From Collinsella aerofaciens (GTDB taxonomy: Bacteria; Actinomycetota; Coriobacteriia; Coriobacteriales; Coriobacteriaceae): DNA of 64,000 nucleotides. Under the pieces are notes generated by a model. The model had not been told where the DNA came from. It ran no database searches and worked only from the letters and a program-made list of their open reading frames with translations. The stretch spans positions 2,170,001-2,234,000 of the forward strand of contig NAKE01000001.1 in the NCBI GenBank assembly GCA_008680965.1. Direction: 5' to 3'. Position numbers and translations under genes: made by a program. Each line of letters opens with the position of its first letter. The stretch's first letter is position 1. Below are positions 24,783 through 34,164 of this stretch, piece after piece.

Positions 24783-25183
24783 CATGGCCCCCGGACGTGA
24801 TGGAGGCGGCGAAGGCCGCCATAGAGGCCCTGGGCTACGGCCCGGTGCTCCTCACCCGCCTGGCCGCCTCGCGCGGCCACGACGACGCGGTGGTGCTGCG
24901 GCCCATGCCCACCACCGACGTGGTGCGCCACATGGACGGCACCCGCCGCGTGGGATACGTGCTGCAGGTCATCGTGAAGGACACCTCCGAGGCCAAGGCC
25001 ATGGGCGACGCCTACGACCTGGCCGACGCGCTGGACGGGGCCGACCTGTCCTCGCCCACAGGCTCCTACGGCTTCACGAGCGCGTCGCTGTACACCGAGC
25101 CGCAGGAGATAACGCCGCCCGAGGGCGGGCCGTACCTGTGGGAGTTCCGAATCAAAGCGACCATAACCATAGAGAAGGGATAA
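24779..25183 (+). CDS. Minor capsid protein from bacteriophage / tail terminator
   Basis: 134 residues from GTG 24779, overlapping the previous stop (GTGA) behind GAGGGGG. Pattern of the minor_capsid_3 or tail-terminator family: LRPMPTTDVVRHMDGTRRVGYVLQVIVKD, then PYLWEFRIKATI. It caps the tail tube in related phages. Confidence 0.68.
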   Translation: MTWPPDVMEAAKAAIEALGYGPVLLTRLAASRGHDDAVVLRPMPTTDVVRHMDGTRRVGYVLQVIVKDTSEAKAMGDAYDLADALDGADLSSPTGSYGFTSASLYTEPQEITPPEGGPYLWEFRIKATITIEKG

Positions 25184-25185
25184 CG

Positions 25186-25902
25186 ATGGCAAAGAACCAA
25201 GACCTGGGCTTCGCGCCCAACTACATGAGCGCGCTGGAGATCGACACCACGCCAGACGCGGCCAGCCCCACGTGGGCCATCTTCTCGCGCGGCATCACCG
25301 AGGTGAAGCCGACCACCAACGAGACCACCGAGACCAAGGACTACTACGACGGCTACGGCACTCCCACCGACAAGGTGAAGAGCGTGCAACCGCAGTACGA
25401 GGTCACGGGCGACCGCTGCTACGGCGACCCCGCGCAGGACTTCGTTGCCAGCCTGGCGCTTGAGACCGGCGAGGGCCGCACGGGCCACTTCCGCCACACC
25501 GACCCCAACGGCGACGTGGTGGAGGGCGACTGCACCTACCTGGGCCTGACCGTCGGCTCGCAGCAGGGCGCGGCGTCCGACCCCGGCGCGTTCTCCTGCA
25601 CAATCTCGGGCGCTGGCGCTATGCGCTACATCCCCGCCAACAAGCTCAAGCAGCCCACGGGCGTCACCTGCACCGCGCCGACCGGCCCGGCCGTGGGCAA
25701 GTCCATGAAGCTCGCGCCGACCGTCACGCCCGCCGAGGCGAACGCCAAGTGCTTCTTCGCATCGGGCAACACCGACGTGGCCACCGTCGACAGCGACGGC
25801 AACGTGACGGGCGTGGCCGCAGGCGAGGCGGTCATCACCGTGCGCTGCGCGTCCAAGCCGAGCATCTGCACGCAGGTGAAGGTCACCGTGGCGGCGAAGT
25901 AG
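25186..25902 (+). CDS. Major tail protein with C-terminal Ig-like (BIG2) domain
   Basis: 238 residues. The first 155 fit a siphovirus tail tube protein (ITEVKPTTNETTETKDYYDGYG). The last 80 are a bacterial Ig-like domain of group 2 (VTPAEANAKCFFASGNTDVATVDSDGNVTGVAAGEAVITV). Such domains decorate tails and may bind surface sugars. Last gene before a terminator. Confidence 0.85.
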   Translation: MAKNQDLGFAPNYMSALEIDTTPDAASPTWAIFSRGITEVKPTTNETTETKDYYDGYGTPTDKVKSVQPQYEVTGDRCYGDPAQDFVASLALETGEGRTGHFRHTDPNGDVVEGDCTYLGLTVGSQQGAASDPGAFSCTISGAGAMRYIPANKLKQPTGVTCTAPTGPAVGKSMKLAPTVTPAEANAKCFFASGNTDVATVDSDGNVTGVAAGEAVITVRCASKPSICTQVKVTVAAK

Positions 25903-25937
25903 CCGCAGGCGACACCAGACATAACCTCCTGGACATG

Positions 25938-25972
25938 GGGGCGCGGGCTAGTGAGCGGCCCGCGCCCCTTTT
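25938..25972 (+). terminator. Terminator after the major tail gene
   Basis: GGGGCGCGGG (25938-25947) pairs with CCCGCGCCCC (25959-25968), then TTTT. A lone GGCGACAC box is at 25908-25915, without the second box at the usual distance. Confidence 0.85.
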
Positions 25973-26010
25973 CTATGCCCGACGCTCACCGCTCACGAAA
26001 GGGGCAACAA

Positions 26011-26514
26011 ATGGAACTTCTGAAAAACATCCGCGCGTACGAGGACGTGTTCTTCGAGGACCCCGAGGAGAACCCCGACACGCCGCGCTTCCGCGTGTGG
26101 TTCGACGACAAGCACATCGAGGAGTACCTGGCCAAGGTCGGCAACGCCATCGACCGCGCGCAGGCCAACGAGCAGATGGCCCGCGAGGCCGACACCCCCG
26201 AGAAGGCGGCCGAGGCCAACGCCGCGCAGGCCCGCCTCATGAAGCGCACCATCTCGGCGTTCATCGGCACCGAGGGCTGGGAGCAGCTGCTCGCGTGGAT
26301 GGGCGGCGACGAGGGCCCCATCGCGCCCGAGGAGAACATCCGCATCCTAGGCGAGGTCTTCGCCACGTTCCTCAACATGTTGGCGCGCCACGCGACCAGC
26401 GAGCAGCTGATGGCGTGCGGCCTTGCATACAGCGAGCGCGCCGATCAGGTCCAGGCGCTCAACCGCGCCCAGCGCCGCGCCAAGGCCAAGCGCAAGAAGA
26501 AGGGCGGCAAGTAA
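26011..26514 (+). CDS. Tail assembly chaperone-like protein
   Basis: 167 residues between major tail protein and tape measure, the site of tail assembly chaperones. Mostly helical, ending in a very basic tail (RRAKAKRKKKGGK). The next gene overlaps its stop codon by one base. I see no obvious slippery site that would give a fusion product. Confidence 0.7.
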   Translation: MELLKNIRAYEDVFFEDPEENPDTPRFRVWFDDKHIEEYLAKVGNAIDRAQANEQMAREADTPEKAAEANAAQARLMKRTISAFIGTEGWEQLLAWMGGDEGPIAPEENIRILGEVFATFLNMLARHATSEQLMACGLAYSERADQVQALNRAQRRAKAKRKKKGGK

Positions 26515-27170
26515 TGCTGCCAGCCGCGCTCACGGCCGAGCGGGTGCGGCTGCCCGATGGCACGAGCGCCACGCGCTACCCGTGGAACGGCGAGGAGGTG
26601 CTGGTGCGCGACGACGCGCTCACGATCATCCGCGTCATCGAGGTGCTGACCGACGAGGGCAAGTCCGACGACCAGCGCCGGGACGAGTTCCTGGCGCTGT
26701 TCTTCGTGGACTGGACGGACGCGTGGTGCGCATGCGACTACGACGCCGCCGAGTTCGTGCGGATGCGCGACGCGGCGGTATGGGACATGTGCGGACTCGA
26801 CCTGAGCGGCGACCGCCCGCACGAGACCCCGCTGTGGGACTTGGAGGAGGACGCGGCGCGCATACGCACCAGCTTCCGCCAGGCCTACGGCATCGAGTGG
26901 GACGAGGTGCGCGGTCGCATCAGCTTCGCCGAGTTCGTGGCACTCGTGGGCGGCTGCCCGCAGGACACGCCGCTCGGCGCGGCCATCCACTACCGCAACC
27001 CGGCGACCAAGCCGAAGCCAACCAAATACAACAGGCAGGAGGTCGAGGCCTGGAACGCCGCCCACAAGGCGTTCGAACTCGGCAAAGGCCGCAGCTCACA
27101 CGGCTCTGAGGAAGGAAGCGACGCGGCGATGCGCGATGTTTTCGCCGCGCTCAAGAGAGCGACGAGGTGA
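26514..27170 (+). CDS. Gp15-like tail protein
   Basis: 218 residues. The pattern LLFVDWTDAWCACDYDAAEF-like (ALFFVDWTDAWCACDYDAAE), then WDLEEDAARIRTSFRQAYGIEW and ISFAEFVALVGG is that of the phage Gp15 family, found before tape measure genes. Probably the second tail assembly chaperone. Overlaps the tape measure start. Confidence 0.78.
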   Translation: MLPAALTAERVRLPDGTSATRYPWNGEEVLVRDDALTIIRVIEVLTDEGKSDDQRRDEFLALFFVDWTDAWCACDYDAAEFVRMRDAAVWDMCGLDLSGDRPHETPLWDLEEDAARIRTSFRQAYGIEWDEVRGRISFAEFVALVGGCPQDTPLGAAIHYRNPATKPKPTKYNRQEVEAWNAAHKAFELGKGRSSHGSEEGSDAAMRDVFAALKRATR

Positions 27171-29644
27171 GCATGGACGGCAACGTCATCATCAAAGCGG
27201 TGCTCGACACCGTTGACGTATCCAAGAACATCAAGGCCCTGGAGCGCGACCTCCAGGGCATCTCCTGGAAGAACATAACCGAGGGCGACGAGAAGGCCGC
27301 GAAGCTGTCGTCCTCGTTCAAGAAGGCCGGCACGGCCGCCACGGTGACGCTGACTGCGCCCGTGGTGGCCGCCGGCAAGGCCGTATTCGGCGTGGCCAGC
27401 GACTACGAGCAGGCCAACGCCCGCATAGCCGCCGCATTCGGCGTGTCCGGCGAGGAGGCCGAGCGTTTCAGCGGCATAGGAAAGCGCATATACGAGGGTG
27501 GCTGGGGCCAGTCCCTGGACGAGGTCAACGATGCTCTGATCCAGTGCAAGTCCACCCTTCGCGACGTGTCCGACGAGGACCTGCAGACCGTCACCACCAA
27601 CGCACTCATGCTGTCGGACACCTTCGGCGCAGACGTGAACGAGTCCATACGCGGCACCAACGCCCTCATGGAGGGCTTCGGGCTGTCCGCCACCGAGGCC
27701 AGCGACCTGCTGACGGCGGGCATGCAGCGCGGCCTGAACTACACCGACGAGCTGGGCGACAACCTGAGCGAATACTCCGTGCGATGGGGCGAGGCGGGAA
27801 TGAGCGCCAGCGAGTACTTCTCGCTGCTAGAAGCGGGCACGTCCAACGGCGCGTACAACCTGGACAAGGTGGGCGACTACCTCAACGAGTTCCTGACGGC
27901 GCTGTCCGACGGCCGCATGGAGGAATCCATCGGCTCGTTCAGCGAGGGCACGCAGGAGGTCTTCGAGAACTTCAAGAACGGCAGCGCCACCGCCGAGGAC
28001 ATGCTGCAGGCGGTGCTGGGCGACCTCACGCAGATGCCAAACGAGTACGACAAGGCCGCGCTGGCCTCCACCCTGTGGTCCTCGCTGGGCGAGGACAATG
28101 CCATGGGCATGATCGAGTCCCTGGCGGGCGTGCAGGACAGCTTCGGCGACGTGGCGGGCGCTGCGCAGCAGGCCCAGGAGGCCGCCTCCGACAGCTTCGC
28201 CGTGAAATCGCAGGAGGCCATGCGCGAGCTGCAGGGCTCCATCGAGCCGCTTGGCGAGCCGCTGCTCAACATCGCCACCAACGTGGCGGGCGTCGTCAAG
28301 TCGTTCTCCGAGTGGTTCGCCGGCATCGGCGAGGGCGGCCAGACCGCCGTGCTGGCCATAGCGGCCATAGTGGCGGCCATCGGGCCGGTGCTGTCCACCG
28401 TCGGCACCATCATCACGGTGGTGCCGCAAATCGGTGCTGCCTTCTCCGCCGTGGGCAAGGCGGGCACCGCCGCGCTCGGGCTTATAGCCGCGCACCCCGT
28501 GATAGCGGCAATAGCGGCCATCATCGCCGCAGTGGTGCTGCTGTGGAACAACTGCGAGGAGTTCCGCGACGCCGTGACCGCCGTGTGGGATGCCGTGTGC
28601 GCCGCGTTCCAGGTGGCCGTCGGCGTTGCCGGCGGGGTCGCCGAGTCGATAGGCGCGTTCTTCTCCGGGCTGGGCGCGACGCTCGCGGGCGTGTGGGACG
28701 GCATCTGCAACGTTGTGCAGGTGGCCGTGATGCTGCTCGCGGAAATACTCAACCTAGCCATCGAGACGCTGCTCATACCCTGGAACTTCGTCTGGGAGAA
28801 CTTCGGCGGCGTGCTCACGGCGGCGTGGGACCTCATATGCGGCGCGGTCGGCACGTACATCCAATACGTGAGCGACGTGATAAGCGCGGCCCTTGAGGTG
28901 ATTCATGGCGTGTGGGACACGGTGTGGGGTGCCGTCAGCTCAACCGCTTCTAGCACGTGGGATGCCATCACCTCGGCGATAGGCGCGGCCATCGACGCCG
29001 TCAGCTCCACCATATCGGCGGTGCTGTCGGCGATACAGGCCGTGTGGGACTCCGTTTGGGGTGCCGTGAGCACCACGGCGTCGAACGTGTGGAACGGCAT
29101 CAGCTCGACCATATCCGGCATCGTCAACGGCATCCGCGACACCATCTCCAGCGTGTTCAACGCCGCCCGCGACACCGTGGCCGGCATATGGAACTCCATC
29201 AAGAGCGCCATCGAGACGCCGATAAACAGCGCCCGCGACACCGTGCGGAACGTAATCGACTCCATCAAGGGGTTCTTCAACTTCTCGTGGTCTCTGCCCC
29301 ACCTGAAGCTGCCGCACCTGTCCATCTCGGGCGGGTTCAGCATCGACCCGCCGAGCGTTCCGCACTTCGGAATCGACTGGTACGCGAAGGGCGGCGTGTT
29401 CAACGGCCCCAGCGTCATCGGCGTCGGCGAGGCCGGCCCCGAGGGCGTGGTGCCGTTCAACGAGCGCGGCGCGCGCCCGCTGGCCGAGGGCATCGCCAAA
29501 CTGCTCGACGGCAAGGGCGGCGCTGGCCACGGCGACACGAACGTGACAATCAACGTGTACGCGACCGTGCGGGAGGAGGCCGACATAGAGAAAATCTCCC
29601 GCCAGATAGCCAAGGAAATCAAACGGCAGGAGTGCTTCGCATGA
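27167..29644 (+). CDS. Tail tape measure protein
   Basis: 825 residues from GTG 27167 (ATG 27173 is an alternative). It sets tail length and forms part of the DNA channel. N-terminal coiled-coil region, TP901-type core, then several hydrophobic segments at about 390-470 (AVLAIAAIVAAIGPVLSTV). Between 520 and 680 a WDSVWGAVSTTASNVWNGI-type repeat recurs several times. The C-terminus has the usual GGVFNGPSVIGVGEAGPEGVVPF. Confidence 0.93.
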   Translation: MSMDGNVIIKAVLDTVDVSKNIKALERDLQGISWKNITEGDEKAAKLSSSFKKAGTAATVTLTAPVVAAGKAVFGVASDYEQANARIAAAFGVSGEEAERFSGIGKRIYEGGWGQSLDEVNDALIQCKSTLRDVSDEDLQTVTTNALMLSDTFGADVNESIRGTNALMEGFGLSATEASDLLTAGMQRGLNYTDELGDNLSEYSVRWGEAGMSASEYFSLLEAGTSNGAYNLDKVGDYLNEFLTALSDGRMEESIGSFSEGTQEVFENFKNGSATAEDMLQAVLGDLTQMPNEYDKAALASTLWSSLGEDNAMGMIESLAGVQDSFGDVAGAAQQAQEAASDSFAVKSQEAMRELQGSIEPLGEPLLNIATNVAGVVKSFSEWFAGIGEGGQTAVLAIAAIVAAIGPVLSTVGTIITVVPQIGAAFSAVGKAGTAALGLIAAHPVIAAIAAIIAAVVLLWNNCEEFRDAVTAVWDAVCAAFQVAVGVAGGVAESIGAFFSGLGATLAGVWDGICNVVQVAVMLLAEILNLAIETLLIPWNFVWENFGGVLTAAWDLICGAVGTYIQYVSDVISAALEVIHGVWDTVWGAVSSTASSTWDAITSAIGAAIDAVSSTISAVLSAIQAVWDSVWGAVSTTASNVWNGISSTISGIVNGIRDTISSVFNAARDTVAGIWNSIKSAIETPINSARDTVRNVIDSIKGFFNFSWSLPHLKLPHLSISGGFSIDPPSVPHFGIDWYAKGGVFNGPSVIGVGEAGPEGVVPFNERGARPLAEGIAKLLDGKGGAGHGDTNVTINVYATVREEADIEKISRQIAKEIKRQECFA

Positions 29645-30354
29645 TATACAACGGCTTCGACTTCGCGCTGTGGTTCGACACCCGGCTCATAACCCGCTCG
29701 CTGCTGCCCGAGTACGAAATCGCCACGCGCGACGTGCCCGGACAGCCCGGCTCGCGCTTCATGCGCGCAGACCTGAAGCCCCTGACGATAGACGTGGCGG
29801 CGGCTTGGAGGGCGCGTCCCACCGACGACATGGCGGCCCTTCGCCGCCTCATGGCCTCGCGCCTGATGTGCCTCAAGGAGGCCGATCTGTGGCTCGACGA
29901 CGAGAGGCACCTCGGGCTGCGCTACATGGCCGTGCTGACCTCGCCGGGCGCGCTGGACACCCTGTGGCACACCGGCGAGGCCACGCTGACGTTCACGGCC
30001 TACGACCCGGTGGCGTACGGGGCCGAGGGGCGCGCATCGGTATCGGGCACGGCGGGGGTGCAGGTCGGAGGAACGTTCCGCACCTACCCCACCGTGGCCA
30101 TCAAGCCCGGCGGCAGCACGTCGGCGCTGCGGCTGACGAACATGGGCACGGGCGAGTTCGTGCAAATCGACAAGGCGGTGACGGCATCGAGCGCGGTGGT
30201 CATCGACATGGCCGCCCCGCAGGCCACGGTGGACGGCAGCCCCGCGCCCGTGACCTTCGAGAGTGACTTCTTCCCGCTGGAGCCGGGGGCCAACAGCCTC
30301 AAGCTGTCCAGCGGCACCGCGACGGTACAGTGGACGGAAAGGTACGTGGGCTGA
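29641..30354 (+). CDS. Distal tail protein (Dit-like, sipho_tail family)
   Basis: 237 residues, in ATGA overlap with the tape measure gene. The N-terminus MIYNGFDFALWF and PGQPGSRFMRADLKPLTIDV are typical of Dit hubs. It links the tail tube to the baseplate. Confidence 0.82.
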   Translation: MIYNGFDFALWFDTRLITRSLLPEYEIATRDVPGQPGSRFMRADLKPLTIDVAAAWRARPTDDMAALRRLMASRLMCLKEADLWLDDERHLGLRYMAVLTSPGALDTLWHTGEATLTFTAYDPVAYGAEGRASVSGTAGVQVGGTFRTYPTVAIKPGGSTSALRLTNMGTGEFVQIDKAVTASSAVVIDMAAPQATVDGSPAPVTFESDFFPLEPGANSLKLSSGTATVQWTERYVG

Positions 30355-32906
30355 TGATTCTGTGGGCATGCGACCGCTGGGAGGCGTACAAGGGACCCAT
30401 CAAGACGCTGTTCGAGTGCGAGGACACGCGCGAGGTCAACGGCGAGAACGCCCTGAGCATCACAACGCTGGCGCGCCTGGACAAGGGCGACCGCCTGGTG
30501 TGGCGCGACCTCAAGGGCCGCTGGCACGAGAACATCGTGGACGGCGTGGAGGAGGAGCGCGCAAGCGCGGGCATCCTCTACACGTACTACTGCCCGACCT
30601 CGGCGCAAATCGAGCTCCTGGGCGACTACCTGGAGGACAAGCGCCCCTACGACGTGAGCGCCTACGCCGCGCTGGCCTCGGCGCTGTCCTCCTCGCGCTG
30701 GCAGGTCGGAACCGTAGCCGACCTCGGGCAGGCCGGCACGAACTTCTACCACACCAACGCATGGGCGGCCATCCACGACGTGGCAGACACTTGGGGCGGC
30801 GAGCTGTCGTTCGAAATCCAGGTGAGCGGCACCAAGGTGACCGCACGCCGCGTGTGCATGGCCAAGCAGGTCGGCGAGGACAACGGCAAGCGTTTCACCT
30901 ACGCCAAGGACCTCGTGAGCGTCAAGCGCAGCGTGGACGAGGGCAACGTGTGTACCGCCCTGTACGGCTACGGCAAGTCCCTGCAGACCGCCGACGAGGA
31001 CGGCAACCTGACGGGCGGCTACGATCGCAAGCTGACCTTCGGCGGCGTGAACGGCGGGCAGAACTGGGTGGGGTCGGCCGACGCGCTGGCGCGCTGGGGA
31101 CGGCCCGACGGCAAGGGCGGCAAGGCGCACGTGTTCGGCGACGTGGAGTTCTCCGACTGCGAGGACGCCGCCGAGCTGAAGAAGCTCACCGAGGCGCAGC
31201 TGGCGAAGTCGTGCGTGCCCACCGTGTCCTACACTGTGGACGCCGTGGCGCTTGCGCGCGCCGGCGAGGGCTTCGAGGGCGCGGACGAGGGCGACCTGGT
31301 GACCGTGGTGGACAAGGTGTACGACCCGCCGCTGCGCGTGCGCACGCGCATCACCAAGGTGGTGGAGGACCAGCTGCGCCCCGGCGAGGTCACCTACACG
31401 TTCGGCAACTACCAGACGGTCGCCGAGCTGATGGCCGCGCAGAAGTCGGCCGCCAAGTCCACCGCCTCGACCATCCGGGCGACCGTGACCGAGGCCGTGA
31501 ACGCCTCGAACAAGGCATCGACCGGCAAATGGGGCGAGAGCCTGGCGGCCGCCGAGGAGCGCCAGAAGGCGTACGCCAAGGAGGTCGGCGGCACCGCCCA
31601 GGACTACACCGACCAGATAAGGGACGAGCTGGACAAGGCCCTCAAGGAGTACGCCGACAACGGGGACACCACGCTGGAGGAGGCGCTGAAGAAGTACTCC
31701 GACGACGGCAACCTGGCCCTGGACGAGGTGCTGCGCCTGTACACCGACACGTCGATAGAGCAAAGCGAGAGCGTGCTCAAGCAGATAGACGAGGCCAACA
31801 AGGAGTACCTGGAAGGCGTCACGGGCAAGTTGGACGAACGGCTGACGAGCGCCGAGGGCGAGGTGGATGGGCTGCAGAAACAGCTCGACCAGCTGCCGAC
31901 GGATATCCGCAAGAAGATCGTTGACATGCTCAACAGCGAGGTGAACACCACGGGTGGCTGGGTGTACGAGGAGCCCGGCCAAGGCATCCTGGTGTACGAC
32001 AAAAAGCCCGAGAGCGCCACCAAGTGCGTCAAGATAGGCGGCGGAATCATCGGCGTGGCCAACTCCAAGTACTCCAGCGGCGCGTGGAAGTGGCGCACGG
32101 CCATAACCGGCGACGGCGTGACCGCCGACGAGCTGACCACGGGCCGCATCAAAGGCGGGAACTCGTACTGGGACCTCGACAGCGGGGCCTTCTACCTGCG
32201 CGACGGCTCCATCTTCATGACCGACAGCAACGGCAACAGGGTCTATATCAACGCCACCAACGGCTTCCAGATATACGACAAGAACGGCTCCATCATCGCG
32301 GGCACCGTGCTGGTGGGCAGCACCTCCATGTTCCGCTGCAACATGGTCGGCACGTCGTCAACCAACTACATCACCACCGGCACGACGACGAACAACCACC
32401 CGGGAGCGTCGTTCGTGAACGGCTCGACCGAGTACTGCACCATCGAGGCCGTCCACGCGAAGGACAGCCCCACGGCGAGCTCGACCGACGGCGTGGGCAT
32501 ATCCGCCTGCGGCTACGGCTTCCTGGCAGTCAACCGCTACTACCGCCAGACGTGGCTGACGACCCCCTACTACGCGGGCTACATGAGCCATCCCGACGAG
32601 CAGCTGTACATGAGGAGCGGCAACAGCAACGCGGGCGGCTCGGCGTACGTGAAGCTGCAGGAGAACTCCAACAACTACGTGTACCTGGATAGCAGCCGCG
32701 CAGACATTGGGTCGTCGGGCACCGCCAGGATACTCGCCCCGAAGTTCGCCATAGGAACCAGTCCGAGCAGCGGCGGCACCTACGGGTACACGGGCTCCAC
32801 GCAGTTCATCGGGTGCATCACCAACAACGGCAACAACTGGACGTGGGGCACCATCAACGTGGTGAACGGAATCATCACCGGCATGAGCAGCATCACGGGA
32901 AACTAG
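30354..32906 (+). CDS. Tail-associated protein (Tal-like) with prophage endopeptidase-type N-terminus
   Basis: 850 residues, start in ATGA overlap with the Dit gene. Residues 1-380 resemble the gp27/endopeptidase-tail family (AYKGPIKTLFECEDTREVNGENALSITTL). A long coiled coil follows at about 370-540. The C-terminal 300 residues are rich in Gly, Ser, Asn and Tyr and look like a beta-structured fibre with a possible host-binding role. Confidence 0.82.
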   Translation: MILWACDRWEAYKGPIKTLFECEDTREVNGENALSITTLARLDKGDRLVWRDLKGRWHENIVDGVEEERASAGILYTYYCPTSAQIELLGDYLEDKRPYDVSAYAALASALSSSRWQVGTVADLGQAGTNFYHTNAWAAIHDVADTWGGELSFEIQVSGTKVTARRVCMAKQVGEDNGKRFTYAKDLVSVKRSVDEGNVCTALYGYGKSLQTADEDGNLTGGYDRKLTFGGVNGGQNWVGSADALARWGRPDGKGGKAHVFGDVEFSDCEDAAELKKLTEAQLAKSCVPTVSYTVDAVALARAGEGFEGADEGDLVTVVDKVYDPPLRVRTRITKVVEDQLRPGEVTYTFGNYQTVAELMAAQKSAAKSTASTIRATVTEAVNASNKASTGKWGESLAAAEERQKAYAKEVGGTAQDYTDQIRDELDKALKEYADNGDTTLEEALKKYSDDGNLALDEVLRLYTDTSIEQSESVLKQIDEANKEYLEGVTGKLDERLTSAEGEVDGLQKQLDQLPTDIRKKIVDMLNSEVNTTGGWVYEEPGQGILVYDKKPESATKCVKIGGGIIGVANSKYSSGAWKWRTAITGDGVTADELTTGRIKGGNSYWDLDSGAFYLRDGSIFMTDSNGNRVYINATNGFQIYDKNGSIIAGTVLVGSTSMFRCNMVGTSSTNYITTGTTTNNHPGASFVNGSTEYCTIEAVHAKDSPTASSTDGVGISACGYGFLAVNRYYRQTWLTTPYYAGYMSHPDEQLYMRSGNSNAGGSAYVKLQENSNNYVYLDSSRADIGSSGTARILAPKFAIGTSPSSGGTYGYTGSTQFIGCITNNGNNWTWGTINVVNGIITGMSSITGN

Positions 32907-32925
32907 ACCAGAGAGAGGAAACGGA

Positions 32926-33246
32926 ATGTTCTACCACCTTGTGCAGCAGCCCGAAGCGCCGCAGGCGCTCGACGGTGCGCCGAAGCCGCCCGAGGCGCTT
33001 CCGGTGTTCGAGTGCATCAGCGACCCGGCCACGGCGCGGGCCATCGTGGAATCGGAAGACGTGTTCGAGTTCGACGGCAAGGGCGGCTTCACGCTCGTGT
33101 CCAGCCCCGTGGCCGTCATGGACGCGGAAGGCGGCGAGGCTAACGCCGTGGACTTCTCGGCGCTCACCGACGAGGAGATATGCGGGGTCCACAGAGCGCA
33201 GCCCGGCGACATATCGCGGACACTTGCGGCCGAAGGAAAGGAATGA
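32926..33246 (+). CDS. Hypothetical baseplate-region protein
   Basis: 106 residues, ribosome site AGAGGAAACGG. No recognised domain; acidic middle part. Lies between Tal and the BppU-like gene, where small accessory baseplate proteins are common. Confidence 0.65.
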   Translation: MFYHLVQQPEAPQALDGAPKPPEALPVFECISDPATARAIVESEDVFEFDGKGGFTLVSSPVAVMDAEGGEANAVDFSALTDEEICGVHRAQPGDISRTLAAEGKE

Positions 33247-33249
33247 GGC

Positions 33250-34152
33250 ATGGCAACGCACGAGCTTACGCTCAACCTCAAGAAGACCAACATAGCGCCG
33301 CCCGTCATCACCGTGCACCAGGGCGACAGCGCCGAGGTCCTGAAGGCCGCCATCTACGACGGCGACAAGAAGGCGGCCCTGACGGGCTGCAAGGTGCACC
33401 TCATGGCTGCGAAGCCCGACCACACCTACGTGGAGCAGCAGTTCACTGGCATCAGCGACAACGTGGCCACCGTGACGGTCGACCCCGCCGTCTTCGGCGT
33501 GGCCGGGCTGCTCAAGGTGTGCTACGTGCGCGTGCGGAACGCGGCAGGGCTGGACGCCACCACCGAGAACGTCCTGGTGAACGTGCTGCCCTCGGCGAGC
33601 GCGTCGGGCGAGATATCCGGCCCGTACGTCGATGCGGTGGAGGCGATCATCGCGAACCTCGAAGGGCAGCTAGCCGACGTGAGCGCGCTGAACGCGCAGA
33701 TGCAGAAGGCCGAGGCCTCCCGCGCGAGCGCGGAAAACCAGCGCGCCACGAACGAGAAGGCGCGCCAGACCGGCGAAACCAAGCGCGCAGAGGCCGAGAA
33801 GAAGCGAGCCACGGCGGAAAGCGACCGCGTGACCGAGGCGTCGCAGCTGAAGACGGCCTCGCAAGCCGCCACGGCTGCGGCAAACGGCGCGGCCTCGAAC
33901 GCCGACGCGGCGGCAAACATCGCCCTGCAGATAGCCAACAGCGTGGCGCAGGGCAGCGCGGGCAGCTCGGACATGGCCAAGCAGAAGCAGCAGATAGCCG
34001 ACCTGTACGGCAAGCTGGCCGACGCCACGGACGCGTTCATCTACGACGACGGCACCGTGTACTGCCCCGCCTCCAAGGCCAGTGCATCTGGCAGCACCAT
34101 CACGTTCGGGAGCACCTGCACGGCGTCCGGCACAACCCTCAACCTCAAGTAG
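33250..34152 (+). CDS. Baseplate upper protein-like (BppU N-terminus)
   Basis: 300 residues. The N-terminal 115 residues (VHQGDSAEVLKAAIYDGDKKAALTGCKVHL) fit the BppU N-terminal Ig-like fold. A coiled coil of Ala, Lys and Glu follows at about 130-260 and a short beta end. It probably mounts the retroelement-diversified receptor-binding protein encoded next. Confidence 0.78.
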   Translation: MATHELTLNLKKTNIAPPVITVHQGDSAEVLKAAIYDGDKKAALTGCKVHLMAAKPDHTYVEQQFTGISDNVATVTVDPAVFGVAGLLKVCYVRVRNAAGLDATTENVLVNVLPSASASGEISGPYVDAVEAIIANLEGQLADVSALNAQMQKAEASRASAENQRATNEKARQTGETKRAEAEKKRATAESDRVTEASQLKTASQAATAAANGAASNADAAANIALQIANSVAQGSAGSSDMAKQKQQIADLYGKLADATDAFIYDDGTVYCPASKASASGSTITFGSTCTASGTTLNLK

Positions 34153-34164
34153 AAAGGCAACGAA